A stretch of 64,000 bases of DNA from Neodontobutis hainanensis (lineage: Eukaryota; Chordata; Actinopteri; Gobiiformes; Odontobutidae): positions 6,496,001 to 6,560,000 of the forward strand of contig JALDNG010000008.1 in NCBI GenBank assembly GCA_024349245.1, written 5' to 3'. A program made the position numbers and the translations under genes. This document shows, in pieces, positions 36,101 to 55,832 of this stretch. How positions within the stretch are numbered: position 1 is the first letter of the stretch; each line of letters opens with the position of its first letter. The notes below the pieces were generated by a model, which had not been told where the DNA came from, did no database searches, and saw nothing but the letters and a program-made list of their open reading frames with translations.

Positions 36101-39094
36101 ATTTTGGTCAAATTGAGGCAATGACTAGAAAGCTTGAAAATAATTACCATTGCTTTTTGAACATTAAGGTTTCTGTATGTGTTCCCATGCATGTCCCTTG
36201 TGACCAGACTCATTCTCTATATGTATGACACAGGGACAAGGAAGAATGTAACTTTACTCTTGAGTTGCTCATCACCTCACAACACAATATAGAGCCTACT
36301 TTTGCTATGGCCCATTTATGTACTGGTTATAAACACCAGCTAAGCAGAGTTTGTGACCTGTGTTTTATTTATGTAGGTTATATTGATGCTTGACAAAGCA
36401 CGTGGACAAGAAAAATAGCCTTGCATATTCTTAGCACACAAGCTCAGACTGACACACACACATCATAACAGACAGAGGTTGACCTTGCTTTTCTTAGTGC
36501 TATCAAGAAGTCCTCCTGATTGTTGTGTCTTCAGTCAGAGCCCAGAAAAATCAGAATGAAGGCAGGGCCTGCTTATCTTGCTTATCTTTCTTCTTAATGC
36601 CCTAATCATTGCTGCTGTGAGAGTGAAACAACAAAACGTTTCTCTGTAACTGCAGTTCTTGTTACCCACAAGCCAACAGTGTCATGCATGCTTTTGTGAC
36701 AGTTGTTGCACTGCACGACATGCTTTTTCCTCACCTAATAATCTTTGTTGACTCCCAGTGTCTGAAATAAGGTTAGAGTGTACTCACGGGGAGGTCTCTG
36801 TGGTTTACTCTGTGAGGACAAAGTGTTTATTTTCTAAACTACCAGAGGATGTGGTAAGCCACAAGCACCGCAAGCAGTGTTCTGACTGAGAAGCTACCGA
36901 TCACCCACACGCACTACATGCTGTATCTGCTGCTCTCAAGCACCAGGAAGTTTTTCTTATAGGCTAAACTGTCCAGTAGGCCAATAGTAGATGATGTATT
37001 TCACATAGTGGTTGTTATTGGGGTGGAGACAGTTTTTTTTTAATGGCAAAAATAGATGGTAGTAGTATGTAAGTCCAGAGTGATTTACATATTTAATTAC
37101 ATTTTTACATTAGTTCAAAAGTTAATTACAACTGATATGCCTGTAATCTTCATTTAAATTCATACAAAATGTTTCTCCAATTCAGTTCTAACTGTTAAGG
37201 GGAAGTTGGCTAATAAAAAAAGTAACTTGCTAGCAACATATTCCATTATTAACTAACTCTACTAAAAATGACTTAACTTGAGTGCATAAATGTAAAATAA
37301 ACTTGACTACGTTACTGAAGCTGGAGGAATTGATAAGTCTTTTTTTTTTTTTTTTTTTTTACCATAAGCACCATTTAGCCTGTGCAAGACAATAGCAAAT
37401 GTCCATTAATATAAAATCCACTGATATAAATTGCCTGTCCAGTTGATTGAACGCCTGCAGTGCATGTCAGTGACTTGAGGAAGGGCAGGGGTTCACTGGG
37501 TGCACGCGGGTGCGCGCCTAATAATCAATGGCGGTATTTAATGCTAGTAGGCTACTTTGAGCTTTTTAATACAAAAACAAGCCAGCTTCTCAGCAGAGTG
37601 GTAGGTTTTAATTTTAAAAGTAAAAATTCGCTTTATCTTGATTAGTTTAACTAACAGTTAGTTGTTAGCCAATAAGGTTTGAGGAGATGGTGACCTAATG
37701 CTAGATCTGATTGCTACAATTAGCATTTAGCAATAAAAAAAGAAGCTACCTACCTTAAAAATTAAAAAATCTAAAACTGTGTTGAGCTAAAATGGCTGTT
37801 ATGGTGACGCACTTACAATATTATATTGATTTCACACATAATGTCTATTAAATCATATAACATTTATTCTTTCGTCAGAATGTATTCAACTGGTGAATTG
37901 CTGACAGGCCTTTTAAAACTTGTCATCAATTGTCGAAGGTTTTGATCAAAGTAGGCATATTGGTACTGTATTTTATCCGGATGCACAAATGTTTTATGTC
38001 ATACTATTAAATGTTGTTATAAATCTGTTTTTTCTCCCTCACTCACTAAAAATAGGCATATTCGCCCTGCCGTCCGTACATTCCTCACCTTTCCCACATG
38101 TTATCTGTCCATCCATTTTATCATAACCTTTTTTATTGCTTAGGCTCTGGCACAAAAGTCTGACAGTATTTGATCCTCCTCTCTGTTGCCCATTGTGTTG
38201 AAAACACCATTTAAGTATTTTATTTCAATTTTTGGTTAAAATAGCTTGAAGACCAGTGACTGTGAACTTTGTGACTGTTCTGCGTGTGTTTTTCTCAATT
38301 AAGGTAATAAATCTTAGTTTAATCAAATCATATTTATTATTAAAAAATATTTAGTTTGCTGCAGCTCTCTCTACAACTACAACACATATTGTGTTTTTCC
38401 ACCAAGACTCACTATTATGAAACCTATTACCATAAAGTTTTTTTTTTATGTTAAAACTCAATGACTCAAGAGGTTGTGTAATCACTTCTCAGTAACCACA
38501 CACTTGCCCATGACTGGTACTGCACTTCCCAGGATTCTGCCAGTAGACAGAGAGGCATGACCTGATGTGTTTGTTTAGCCAGGTTTTATGGGAAAAGAAG
38601 TTCTTCATAAACTATATCCCCCTCCAGCCCACCTCCACAATCCCCTTCCACCGCAGCTCAATCCCCTCCCTTCTTCCCGTAATCTACACGCTCCATGCTT
38701 CCTCCTGAAAACAACCTGCTTGACTCGAGGGAGGAGGTGTGAATAGGCAGATAGATGAAGTGATAAAGGTGGATGAACACTGTAAAAAATATTTCTGAGC
38801 ATGATTTTTCACTAGTTGTGTAAGAGTTGGCTGCTCCAAAAAGAATAATGGTGCTGTTCTTCTGTCACTCCTACCCTACGGCTCTGTACTCCAAACTGAA
38901 CAACAACCTCCTCTGACAACTCTCTCAGTCTCGTGTTTCTCTCTCAGCCTTTAAAGCACCCTGTTTTTACACTTCTTGTACCCTCTCGTCTCTGTGGCCC
39001 TCCCCTCCGCTCCCCCTCCTCTGCTTGTTTTGCTCACACTCTGTGCATGTGTCTCTGCCATGTGGTTGACCGTCCCTCTCTCTGGCCTCTGCAG
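33162..39094. other. Region between the coiled-coil gene and the first recognised vmp1-like relic exon
   Basis: Contains the promoter of the coiled-coil gene at its left edge and a LINE relic at about 33.79-34.17 kb. Short (GT)n at 35575-35596 and a T-run at about 37338-37360. The 5' VMP1 exons (N-terminus and first membrane segment) would be expected here but I could not recognise them. Confidence 0.5.
33787..34170 (-). mobile_element. 3' part of a non-LTR retrotransposon (Rex/RTE-type LINE relic)
   Basis: Matches a very common fish repeat in reverse orientation: CCCTCCAGCGTGTCCTAGG, GGTGGGACATGCCTGGAACA, GCGGCTCTACTCTGAGCTCC and CACCCTATCTCTAAGGGAG are hallmark blocks from the end of the reverse-transcriptase ORF. 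The copy has indels and stops and is 5'-truncated. Confidence 0.75.
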
Positions 39095-39202
39095 TATGTG
39101 GACTACATGGAGAAGAAGACGCTGTGGTGTAGTTGTTGGCTTGGCTTGGGCATCCTCTCCTCGGTGGGTCTTGGCACTGGCTCGCAGACCTTCCTCCACC
39201 TG
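39095..39202 (+). pseudogene. vmp1: vmp1 relic exon a (membrane segment, GLGILSSVGLGTG)
   Basis: A 108-nt open exon between CTCTGCAG and GTAAGA. It reads YVDYMEKKTLW then GLGILSSVGLGTG and TFLHL, matching the VMP1 segment that precedes GPHIA. TFLHL is one residue shorter than the usual TFLLYL. No stop; on its own it would look functional. Confidence 0.85.
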
Positions 39203-46343
<7,141 letters not shown>

Positions 46344-46587
46344 GGACCACACATTGCCATAAGTGACTTTAGCAGCATGAGTGTGGCTCAGCGGAGTTCC
46401 CCTGGGCCACCGTATCCAGACTAAATCACCTGTCCCCAGCAGGAGGCACCAGTATCCAGCGTTGAGGTGGGTGGGTGAAGAGGTCACGGTGGGTGGCAGA
46501 TGTGACTGTTGAGGTCGGAGGCCCCTTCAGGGGACCATCTCACCGTGGAGCATCATCTCCAAAGTCCATCTGGAGGCTTGAATGTGG
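46344..46587 (+). pseudogene. vmp1: vmp1 relic exon b (GPHIA...GPPYPD-stop; SIISKVHLEA-stop-MW)
   Basis: After TTTCAG the frame reads GPHIA, then 16 codons, then GPPYPD followed by TAA (46422-46424) where functional VMP1 has Gln. ITCP follows in frame. After about 85 bp of unmatched sequence the match resumes one frame over at 46531: GTISPWSIISKVHLEA, TGA (46579-46581) in place of Cys, then MW and GTAAGTG. So one nonsense change, an insertion with frameshift and a second nonsense change lie between intact splice sites. Confidence 0.88.
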
Positions 46588-48513
46588 GTAAGTGACAAGA
46601 AGGGCTGAAAGCAGATGAGTGCATTGATTTAGACTTTTTCAGTGGTTTGATTATTTTGTGAATGTTTTGTATTACATGTGTATTGTGTCATGTTATAAAT
46701 GTTGGTAATTATTCTTATTGTAGATTGTAATTAAATAAAGTCTCACCTTGCACAGAACTTTCAAAAATAGAGTAAATACAAAGAGACATAGATACACGCT
46801 AAACATTACCTGTATCTTTTTAATTTATTTATATCATTGTATAGTTTATAATGCACCCCCAAAAAGGCAGAACTGCTCATGCATGGGAAAGGTAAACTTT
46901 ACCAGATGACATTAACACATAGGGTAAGCCTTTGTTATCTGTTTCCCAGTTCTGCATTTTGGGGAAGAGGCTATGCTCAGGGGGAATCATCAGCTTCTCT
47001 TCCTCTATCAGCTTTATAGGAAATAGTCTCTTTCTCTGTGTGCTTCCTTATGCCTAGTCATTCATTAACCGAACACATACCCGCACATACTAAATGAATA
47101 TGGTCATTTTCACATAACAGAATAACATTTCAGCTCATTAACATATTGACAGCTCTTTTTTTATGTGAACACAAAAGAAGTGTTTGATGTGTGTTGTGGG
47201 TGTTTGTGTTTCGTCCAATCCTCACTCAGCTCTGTGACCTGCTGCGGTGGACTCAGCTGACACAGCCCTACAGTTGGAGACACCTGTTGTAACCCGCGGT
47301 TTCAGAAAATCCCCCTCCTCTGGCCTCGTCCCACCTGCTGGATATGTTATTCTGACTGTGTGATGAGATGAGACCTCCAGCTCTTGCCTTGCTCTCTACT
47401 GTCTCTCGTCGTCTTTGTCCTTTTAAAGCCTCATGTGCACCACTGGGGCCGCCTTAAGTGGGCCACTTCAAACACCACTTCTGCGCAGGTGGACAGATTT
47501 CACCGACACGCTCCTTTCTTCACTCACACTCACACAGTTACAGATGCTCACAAACAGAGGCGAGGCTATTGAATGGGGCAGCTGCCGAGAAGATTAAGGC
47601 ATGTCTCCATTATGAGGAAAACTGGCAGATTTCATCAAAGAGCACAGTGTTGACAGAGAACACAGTCCATGCACATAAAAGATGCAGCCTGCCTGCCTAT
47701 TTTTCTTTTTTGGGGGTAATCACACAGCCCCCTCAATATCATTGTTTCTGCTTGTTGATGCTGTCATGGTTGCTAACTACTCACTGATTAGCTCCTAGTT
47801 AAATAGTCCTTGTATATTGTAGCTTTTTGTCAACGTAAAGCATCTTCTCTTGTCCTACTTGCAGCCTCTGCTACAATAAAAATAAATTAAGCTGTAAGCA
47901 ACAAAAAACATTGTAATTCTCGGTGTGTGTTTTTATTGTGTTAATTAACTCACTCCTCCTACTTTTCCCCGTCCTCATGTTTAGGCATTACAAACTCAGT
48001 GAACTGACCAGGAGCTGAGGATTTATTTCCCTCAAAATCACTTCCGCTTTCTTCTTGTTAAGCCCCCCTTAATCACACATGCTTCGCCACTTTACAGCTA
48101 CCTCCTTTTGGCTCTTGGATATTGATCTCATGGTGCTTTGAGACCCCCCTGAGTTTGTTAGCTCCACTTAAATTATACTAAAAACTCGGTATTCCACGTG
48201 TCCAAAGTGTTTTTTTTTTTTGGACTGAGCAGTTAGCTGTGAAGCATTTTGATAGGCTGTTTAGAAGTGGCATCTGGTTTTTCACCTCCCCTGGCCCAAT
48301 GTTTTATGTATCCTTGATCGTTTAATAATCAGCAGGATTTTCGTCTTGTAAATCCTTTCCGTTTTATTCCGTAAGCTCGCTGATCACAAAATACCAACGT
48401 CAAGGCTTGGAGGCCCTTTTGTGTAGTGGACATGAATGTGTTTGTTTTCTTAGCCTGTTGTGACCTGGTGCTAAGTTTATGTGTTTGTTTTTCTTCTTTC
48501 TTTTTGTGAACAG
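46588..48513 (+). other. Former vmp1 intron (1.9 kb)
   Basis: No exon, RNA gene or named repeat recognised. The frame at 47458-47787 has no coding character. Confidence 0.45.
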
Positions 48514-48628
48514 GGTGCAGGTACAGCAATTGAAGAGCTTCCACTCAACTTTACAGCCCGGGCTGCATGACTTCCTGGTGCTGACCTTTACGACAGTAAA
48601 TACAAGAAGTTAAAAGGAGCCACCACAG
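48514..48628 (+). pseudogene. vmp1: vmp1 relic exon c (GAGTAI-EELP, ARAA-stop-LPGAD)
   Basis: After GTGAACAG the sequence reads GAGTAIEELP, a few changed residues, ARAA, TGA (48568-48570, in place of Arg), then LPGAD. It aligns without a gap to the VMP1 block GxGTAIGELPPYF..ARAARLSGA. The acidic stretch that should follow (DDEEYQEFEE-type) is only faintly kept as YDSKYKKLK. A donor-like CACAG|GTGACC follows at 48629. Confidence 0.82.
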
Positions 48629-51600
48629 GTGACCCTTCATCATCACCGTTAATGTAGTTCCCGCTTTAGTCTCATTTGCCCAAAATACACTTTCCAATGA
48701 TTATAGAACAACTATAATACTCTTGGGTCCAATATTCCCGCCAGTTTCAAACGACCTTTCCTCTTAGATAACGTTCTCACGTCATACAAGCTTATGTCTC
48801 AACACTGGAAAGCATTTCTTTGTAAATATTTAGTTTCTGCCCTCTCATGATTATGAATGGAGGAATGAGACGGAATATGTGTGTGGTTCAGTCCCGGCAT
48901 TTCATCACATCGCACAGTGTCTTCATCATCAGGAATGTTCTTCTGTTTCCAACTCTGGGTCCAACAGCCAGACAGGTCAAGTATTGTGACCTGTAGTATT
49001 TTAAAATGATTTTAATTTACAGCTGATTTCTTCAATCTTATGGTCGCCAATGTAATACTATTAATAATTGAATGTCTGTAGTTAGGCAGGCAAGAAACAC
49101 AGGATTTAGGAGTTCTCTTCTTGTATAGTATCATTTAAAACTTTTACATCCTAGAAAACCCATCTAATGTATGAATCAGAATTGCAAAACTGTATCAATA
49201 CGAATCATTATGAAACTCCAATAAATTCAAGGTTTTCCAAAAAATACAAACTGCTGCACTATATACAGGTAAACAAAACACAGTATTGTGTTTAGTGTAT
49301 CAATGAATTATACAGGCGTCAGTTAATTAGTCATCGGTGTCTCCATACAATTTGGTGAAGCTGCCAGTTTTTTTTGTTTTTTTTTGTACATCTTTTATGT
49401 GATTCAGTGTCAATGCCAGGTATTCTTTTTCCACACATATGTTAAATACAAAAACGTGTGTAAAATTTGGTCAGAGATTATTTTGTGTACTTCTCACCAG
49501 GACCAGGTACAGTGTAAGAAAGAGCCCACTTTTTATACCAAAAACTATAAAATATATATTTTTATTCTATATTTAATCTGTTCTAAGCCTGTACATATGT
49601 TTTACCCCACCTCTCTTTATATAGTTTTTATACATCTATATATTATATAACACTGTCGTTCCATGTGAATTTCTCCATTGTGGGATGAATAAAGTAAATC
49701 TAAAACAGATATCAGACAGACTGAGACTGTTATAATGTCAGACAATGAATTCTATATAGACTTTGGTGTTAAGACATTGTTCGAAATGGTTAGGGTTAAG
49801 ATATAAATATAAAAAAATATACACTTAACTCACAGTTTAACTCACTCACTATAACACAATTTAAATAATATATTTAATCAAACAACATTGTGAAAAGACA
49901 CTGTCAATAGTCAACTATATCAAGAGCTGCGGACATCTGGTTTGGTTGGCACCAGAAGCCGCTATTGTGTTCAGACCACAAGAGTGGACTTCTGACATCA
50001 TCTGAGTTGCTGATACAGTGACTCTTCCCACTGAAACTCTAAGAAATCAGCAAAGCAGAAGAGAGAGACAAACGGCTGTTAGGTTAATGGCTTAACATTG
50101 TGCCTTTATTATTCCTGTGTGGATGAGCTTCTCTTTGTCTTTGTAACAAATGTCTGACGTAAGGCAGCACTGTTTTTTTGCATCATGCAAGAGGAGCCAC
50201 AAACTGTCGGTACATGCTGATGTATCTGTAGAGAGCTGTTTTTTTTCTTCCATGCTGTATTGTTTGTCTCAGTTGAACATCTTATTCATCGTAACTAGTT
50301 GTGGTGTGCAAGGCTCTCTCTCCTTCGGTGTGCCTGTAAAATATGTGTTCGTCTGATTGGACAGCATCTGAAGGCAGGTTGTTTTCATCAGCCGCACACG
50401 GAAGCATTTTTCTCTGGCCAGGGCTTTACCATCATTTGGATGTTCTCAGGGTTCCCTGCTTTGCCTGAAGAAATTCCGAAACAATCTGCTTTTCCAGCAA
50501 CCTGTGGACTTGGATGCAATCATTCTTTGGAGGATTTGTTTTTGAATGAATGCTGTAATTAATAGAATTGACTGAGAAGAAACTGGTTTATAGAAGTTAC
50601 TGGATTATGTTTTTAGACACAATGTTTTTAATGACAAAATGTAATTACGAGATCCTTCTTTACCTGTATCTTTTTCTCACTGATTCATGTGAAAGCAAAG
50701 CTAGATGTTCCATCAACTGAAGTTAGAAAGTTATCTAGTTGCCAACTTTTTGACCTCAACACAATGGTATTTTCTCTCTAGCTTACATGTGCCAACTTCC
50801 TGCCACAAGCGCACGTGATGCCCAGCAGCAGAGCATTACCATGTTTTTTTTATTCATTCATTCATAAGAGCTATTTAAGAATCATTAAGTCATGTCTTTT
50901 CGTATGGCTCCAGACACTTGGTGTCTCGTACATCAGCTTTTTCCAACTCCTTGAACCCACTTCTTGAACTTCAACCTTCTTGGGTGATCATACAGAGCTC
51001 ATGTCCAGTTTTTTTTGTAACTTGATAGATCAACTTCCTGACTTGTATGTTTTCATCTGGCACGGAAGGGGTTAACAGGCTGTGAATTCATGATTGCCAA
51101 CTCCCAGGATCGTATCTCCTGTAACTCAAATCAGGGCCATCTGCGCTGGGCGTATGCCTGCCTTCCCCCCTGGCCTACTGCACTCAAAGGCTCTCTGTGC
51201 TGTGGTTTGCCTGGCCTTGTCACGTGACTTCTCTGAAAATGCCCCCTCCTTCCTCCTCCCTCTTTATTTCCAGTAAACTGTTTGAAAGGAGGGGGGTGAC
51301 TCAGAGTAAAACCAGCTTCCCTTTAACCACAGCTTGTTAAAGAATTTGTCAACGTGGACTCAGGGGTGCGTTTTGTGTGTGCGTGTGTCCGGATAGAATA
51401 GGATGTGTGTGTGTGTATCAATGTCTGTTGTATTTTCTTTCTTCTTTCTTGAAAAGGGACTGTAGCTCCGATTGCGTCAGGGCTCTACTTCCTGTGCCAG
51501 TGAGAGAGGGGGCGGGGGCTTGTCAGGAGTTAATGAACTTTAACCATTTTTGAGTCAGGGGTGCACAACCTCTCCGGAGATATGTGTCTTCTGTGTGAAA

Positions 51601-54600
51601 GAGTTTCATTGAGAAAAAAAAGAGAACACAGTGAGCGAGAGCTGGAGAGAGAGAAGAAAATGTGTGGGTGTTGACTTGTGTATAGGCTATGCATAGATTT
51701 TTCCTTGTCTGACACTTGAATTTTCCACATGGAGCAGAGTGCCTTGTTGCTGCCTGCTTTTTGTTTGTTTGAACACTGTACCCCGTCAACACTATCAAAG
51801 CCTTGTGAAAACAAAGTGTTTGCAAATGTAAAATAAATATATCTACTATTTCCTTCCAAAATTACAGACACTCTCACTATTGTAATTTTTTTCTTTTTGG
51901 GAACAAATAAAACAGAAAACCTTTTCTCATTATATGAAATGAAATGCTGCTAGTTTACATACATTGATTATACTTTTCAGTAAGTTTTCTTCTTGAGATT
52001 AGCAAAAGGAATGGCCAATTCTACTGCTAAACCATCTTTTTCTACTTTTATTGTTTTCTGATAGAAATATGATCCTGGCGGTGATGTTGACATTTCAACC
52101 ACCTGTATGACCTTTTTTCCACAGAGGTCGGCTTCATGGGTGAAGTGTGTAGACTGCTGAGTAAACTGCAGCCAAACCCAATAGCAAAGCCTCTATAGCT
52201 TTAATGACGCTGCACCCTTGACAAGATCTTCCCAAATGTAATTGCTGCTAAGCCCAGCCCCAGCAGGCCGATGGTGAAGGGGGTGGTGTGGGGTGGAGGG
52301 GAGCAGCAGGAAGCCTTGGCGAGATGCCCGGCAAAGATGGTGATTTTCCATAAGCCGCCAACAACAGAGTCTGGATGTCTGAACCCTAGTCATCTAAGAG
52401 AGACACTTCCATGATCCAGAAACACTCGAGAAAGGGAGAACCTAACTACATAGTTCATCTGCAGTAAATCACTGTGTCACAAGTTCACACACATATACAC
52501 ACATTACAACCTCCCCTCACCTCTGCAGGGACCCTTTGTTCATGCTGCAGAGATATTTTAAGGCTCCACGGCACAGCATTAGCCAAACATCCAACCACTG
52601 CTTCTAATGTAAGCAGTGTAAATGTCATGATGTCAGAAAAGTAATGAGAACCACATCTGCCATCGAGACACTGATCGGTTTTGCGGTATTCAGTTTGTCA
52701 GGTGTTACTGGCCCAGACAGTATGCAGTGGTTCAGCTGTAAACCAACCATATACATTCCGTCCCTTCCATTCTGCCACCAGCTGAGCAGCTAACACTTGC
52801 ACACGCTCACATCTGTGTGCACGCCGAGAAGGACCGGCCAGAATTAAAACTCGAGAGCATATCCGATGAGAAGCGTGACATGATTGGTAGTCAGCTGAGG
52901 GGGAAATTCAAATTGTTAACCAATCAGATTTGCTGTCCCTTCGCTCCCCCCACCACGACCTTATTAGGTGACCTCCCATGTCTCTCAGATTTCCTGGCCG
53001 CTGGGCTGCACCCGTAAAGAATGTCGTGAGCACTGTACTGGTTTTGTTGACCATATTAGGTCAGATCATGTATCGCCACTCCCTTCAGCACCTCAATTTC
53101 TCTGACTTACTCAAGGCCCTACTCTGGCTCCCAAATACAATTTTACTGCAGAAAAAAAATTACTTGCAGTCCTAGAATATGACTTTCTTTTGAATTGTAT
53201 TATTTTGTATCATCATAAAAATCCTTAGACAAAAGGTACTACTTAGAAAGTAAAGTTTAAACATTTTCACCAAGAAAAGTCTTAACACCAAATATTAACA
53301 AAGAATAAAAAATAAATCTTATTCATTAATGAACATTTTGGTAAACAGAAATGCTTATAGGATATATAAATATGCAGTTTAGTGTTAATGAATCATGGAT
53401 TAAATGCTTTGAGGTCTTTAAAGTATTTAAAAAAACAGAGCACATTTGAAAAAGCGTTTATATTTATTAATTAATGTATGGGATTATTTATAGCACCAGA
53501 CAAAGGTTAGAATCAAAATAGAAATTGTATGAATAAAATTTTTTTTATTTGTGTACTAATGAAAATGTAAGTCATAATTGAAAAAAAATGTTTTAAATTA
53601 AGTTTGTATGGACTAAAGATATGTTTATCTTTTAAAAACACACAAAAAAATTTTACTTTAGTTATTTTTTGGGAAGTAAATAATTCAGTGCAACATCTAG
53701 TAGTAAAAATGTATGTACAAAAAATTATTAAATAAGGATTAAAGAAATACATTTTAGCTGCTTTTTTTTCCAGCACACCACAGGATTTTGCACAGTTTTA
53801 GGCCTAAAACATGAACTGTCAGCTCATATCAAACAGTTCACTTGTTAATTTCTGTAAATATTGGGTCATTTCTTTATCCAAAAATAATTATTTTTGCAGT
53901 TAAATATGTTTGTTTATAGCTGTACTTGAGAATCTGACCAGCAAGACATCACTTTAAAATGTGCTAAAGCTTTTATTATTTACCTACCGTTTTAATCTGC
54001 CTTCAAAATGGGAAAAATCCTTTGTGTCCCCACTGTGTTCCCAGAATCATATTTTAAGTCAACTCCAAACCGATTAAGGCCCCTCTTTCCAGAAAGTGTA
54101 GATTGGGGAAAAAGTGTGTCATTTCTTTGAAAAGGGGCTTTTGTTGGGCTGTCAAGACGGATAGGGTCATAACTTAAAATGTAAGAATCTGTGAGTCACA
54201 GGAACTTTTCAGCTTCTCACAGACAACAGGGCATTAGGGCACTCAATGAACGGTGAATACAGTAATAATCCAGTCTCTTCAAATAAAGTGTTTTTAATTG
54301 TTTTAATTGTCGATAAAAATGCTATTTTAATATGAAAAAATAACTTTATTCATTAATAAATGGAATATTAAGAAGATATGTTTTATAAATAATTATTTTA
54401 TTAACGGATAAGTGCAGGTTTTGAGAAGATAAATGCACACAAACATATCTACAGAAAATGTTCCTCATTATTATTGCTTGATCCTTTATAATGTAAATTT
54501 TCTCAAAAGGTAAATGTCTAAAATTTAATTGTTGTATATTTTAATTAGATTAAGGAGATGGAAAATACATTTTTTTGTTGTTTTTTTAAGTCAGAAATAA

Positions 54601-55441
54601 ATCTTACCTCTTAGCAATAATTATTAAGCAATTTAGGAAAACATGGTTAAAAAAAAGTCTGCAATCTGACATTAGAACACTGTGCACCGTTGTACAGAAC
54701 ACTGAGACATCGATCATTTGGATTATAATTTCAACAATTAACATTTGTTTAAAACTTTAAAACACTTTCCTTCAGGCACTAAAGCTGCAATAAAATGTGT
54801 TCCAACGTCTGTTTTAAACTTCTTTATAAACTGTCAGAGCATTAGCAACTCATAAAAAACACATTTTTCGTTTGACACTGAGGTGAGTTTAGTTTTGGGC
54901 TTTGATTGAAAAGATTAAACTATATACTTAGTTTGTAAAGAACTTAAAATGTTAACAATCCGAGAAACACCAAAATGAGGCCTAACTAAAGATGTTACCC
55001 TAAAATCTGTTATAAGAATTAACTGATGAGTTTTGAACTTTTACTGAATGATCCTTTGAGTGACTGACCTGGTTCTGATGTTCTTTATCACACACTTTAT
55101 TCAAACTCTTGCTCCAAGGGGATGCACTGGAAAAACCTTTTGAGCACACACAAGTCTTTTTATTTTCAACCTTTCAGATGAATTATTCTTTTCACAATTT
55201 ACATATCTTATTAGTCTAAAAATTATTCTATTTGGTATTTATTTGCAGCTGAAGGTAGTAAGTAAATAAATGAAGCTGTTAGATTGACAGAGATTACTGT
55301 ACTTGTGGTTGCATTGACCGTCACATTTATATTTGCTAATATCGTTAAAGACAATGAATGAAACTGACATGATTAAAGGAGACAATCTTTATCTTTTATA
55401 AATAAAAACCTAATCACGTATTTATTCTCTCGCTCTCTTAG
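48629..55441 (+). other. Former vmp1 intron (6.8 kb)
   Basis: AT-rich between about 53.2 and 55.4 kb, more balanced before. A minus-strand open tail with a hydrophobic segment at 52201-52393 is listed separately. No other gene or RNA recognised. Confidence 0.45.
52201..52393 (-). other. Minus-strand open frame with hydrophobic C-terminus (unrecognised)
   Basis: On the minus strand an acceptor-like CTCTCTTAG precedes a stretch open for about 62 codons, ending at a TAA at 52203-52201. It encodes GGLWKITIFAGHLAKAS, then a proline-rich spacer, then FTIGLLGLGLAAITFGKIL and a basic end (SRVQRH). The layout resembles the last exon of a tail-anchored membrane protein, and GC content is higher than around it. 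No upstream exon was found and I do not recognise the family; it may be chance or another relic. Confidence 0.2.
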
Positions 55442-55500
55442 GTTGTGGCAGCCAAAGAAAAAAAAGCTGGAGTGAAGAAACTAACAGACGGTTGGATTCT
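55442..55500 (+). pseudogene. vmp1: vmp1 relic exon d (AKLAVQKL..VGF block)
   Basis: Bounded by CGCTCTCTTAG and GTGAGTAC. In one frame it reads AAKEKKAGVKKLTDG, and the nucleotides GGTTGGATTC align with the VMP1 codons for VGF, one base out of phase. This is the decayed form of the block that precedes ACASIPNPLFDLAG. Alone it would be unconvincing; order and spacing between relic exons c and e make it credible. Confidence 0.6.
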
Positions 55501-55739
55501 GTGAGTACAGTTATGCTGAAAATAAAATTATGTGGTTGAATATATTTAAAAACAGCTGAATGTAGAGTAGATTAGATTGAAATACAAATCTGTGCTCACC
55601 TAATAGTCTTTAATGTCACAGAATTATATAGTATATTGTGAAAGTACATTTTGTATTGAATAAATATATTTTTGATAGGAATTTGTATATTAATAACATT
55701 AAAATTTGAAAACCTGATATGGTTTTATTGTTCCTTCAG

Positions 55740-55832
55740 ATTTCAAATTCTTTATCTCAGCTGGCAGGAATCATGTGTGATCACCTCTGAACTTTTTTAA
55801 TTGGAAAAGCTGTCTCCAAATGATACATTCAG
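55740..55832 (+). pseudogene. vmp1: vmp1 relic exon e (LAGIMCDHL; LIGKAVSK-stop-YIQ)
   Basis: After TTCCTTCAG the frame reads ISNSLSQLAGIMCDHL, against IPNPLFDLAGITCGHF of VMP1, then TGA. About ten codons (the LVPFWTFFGA block) are missing, the frame shifts, and TFLIGKAVSK, TGA, YIQ follow, against TLIGKAIIKMHIQ, ending at GTAAGC. Deletion, frameshift and two stops in one exon with both splice sites kept. The region belongs to the DedA/VTT core of the protein. Confidence 0.85.

Noticed and set aside
36830..36960. Possible upstream vmp1 exon (words similar to the WHRQS and leucine-rich segment)
   Set aside because: Match limited to a few scattered words, and no convincing acceptor and donor.
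50420..50550. Weak resemblance to the VMP1 block around CASIPNPLFDLAG
   Set aside because: A much better match in the right order with splice sites exists at 55740-55832, so this one is chance.
52201..52393. BAX-like C-terminus (WKITIFAG resembling WQTVTIFVAG)
   Set aside because: Only a few residues match, the remainder diverges and no upstream Bcl-2 homology exon was found.
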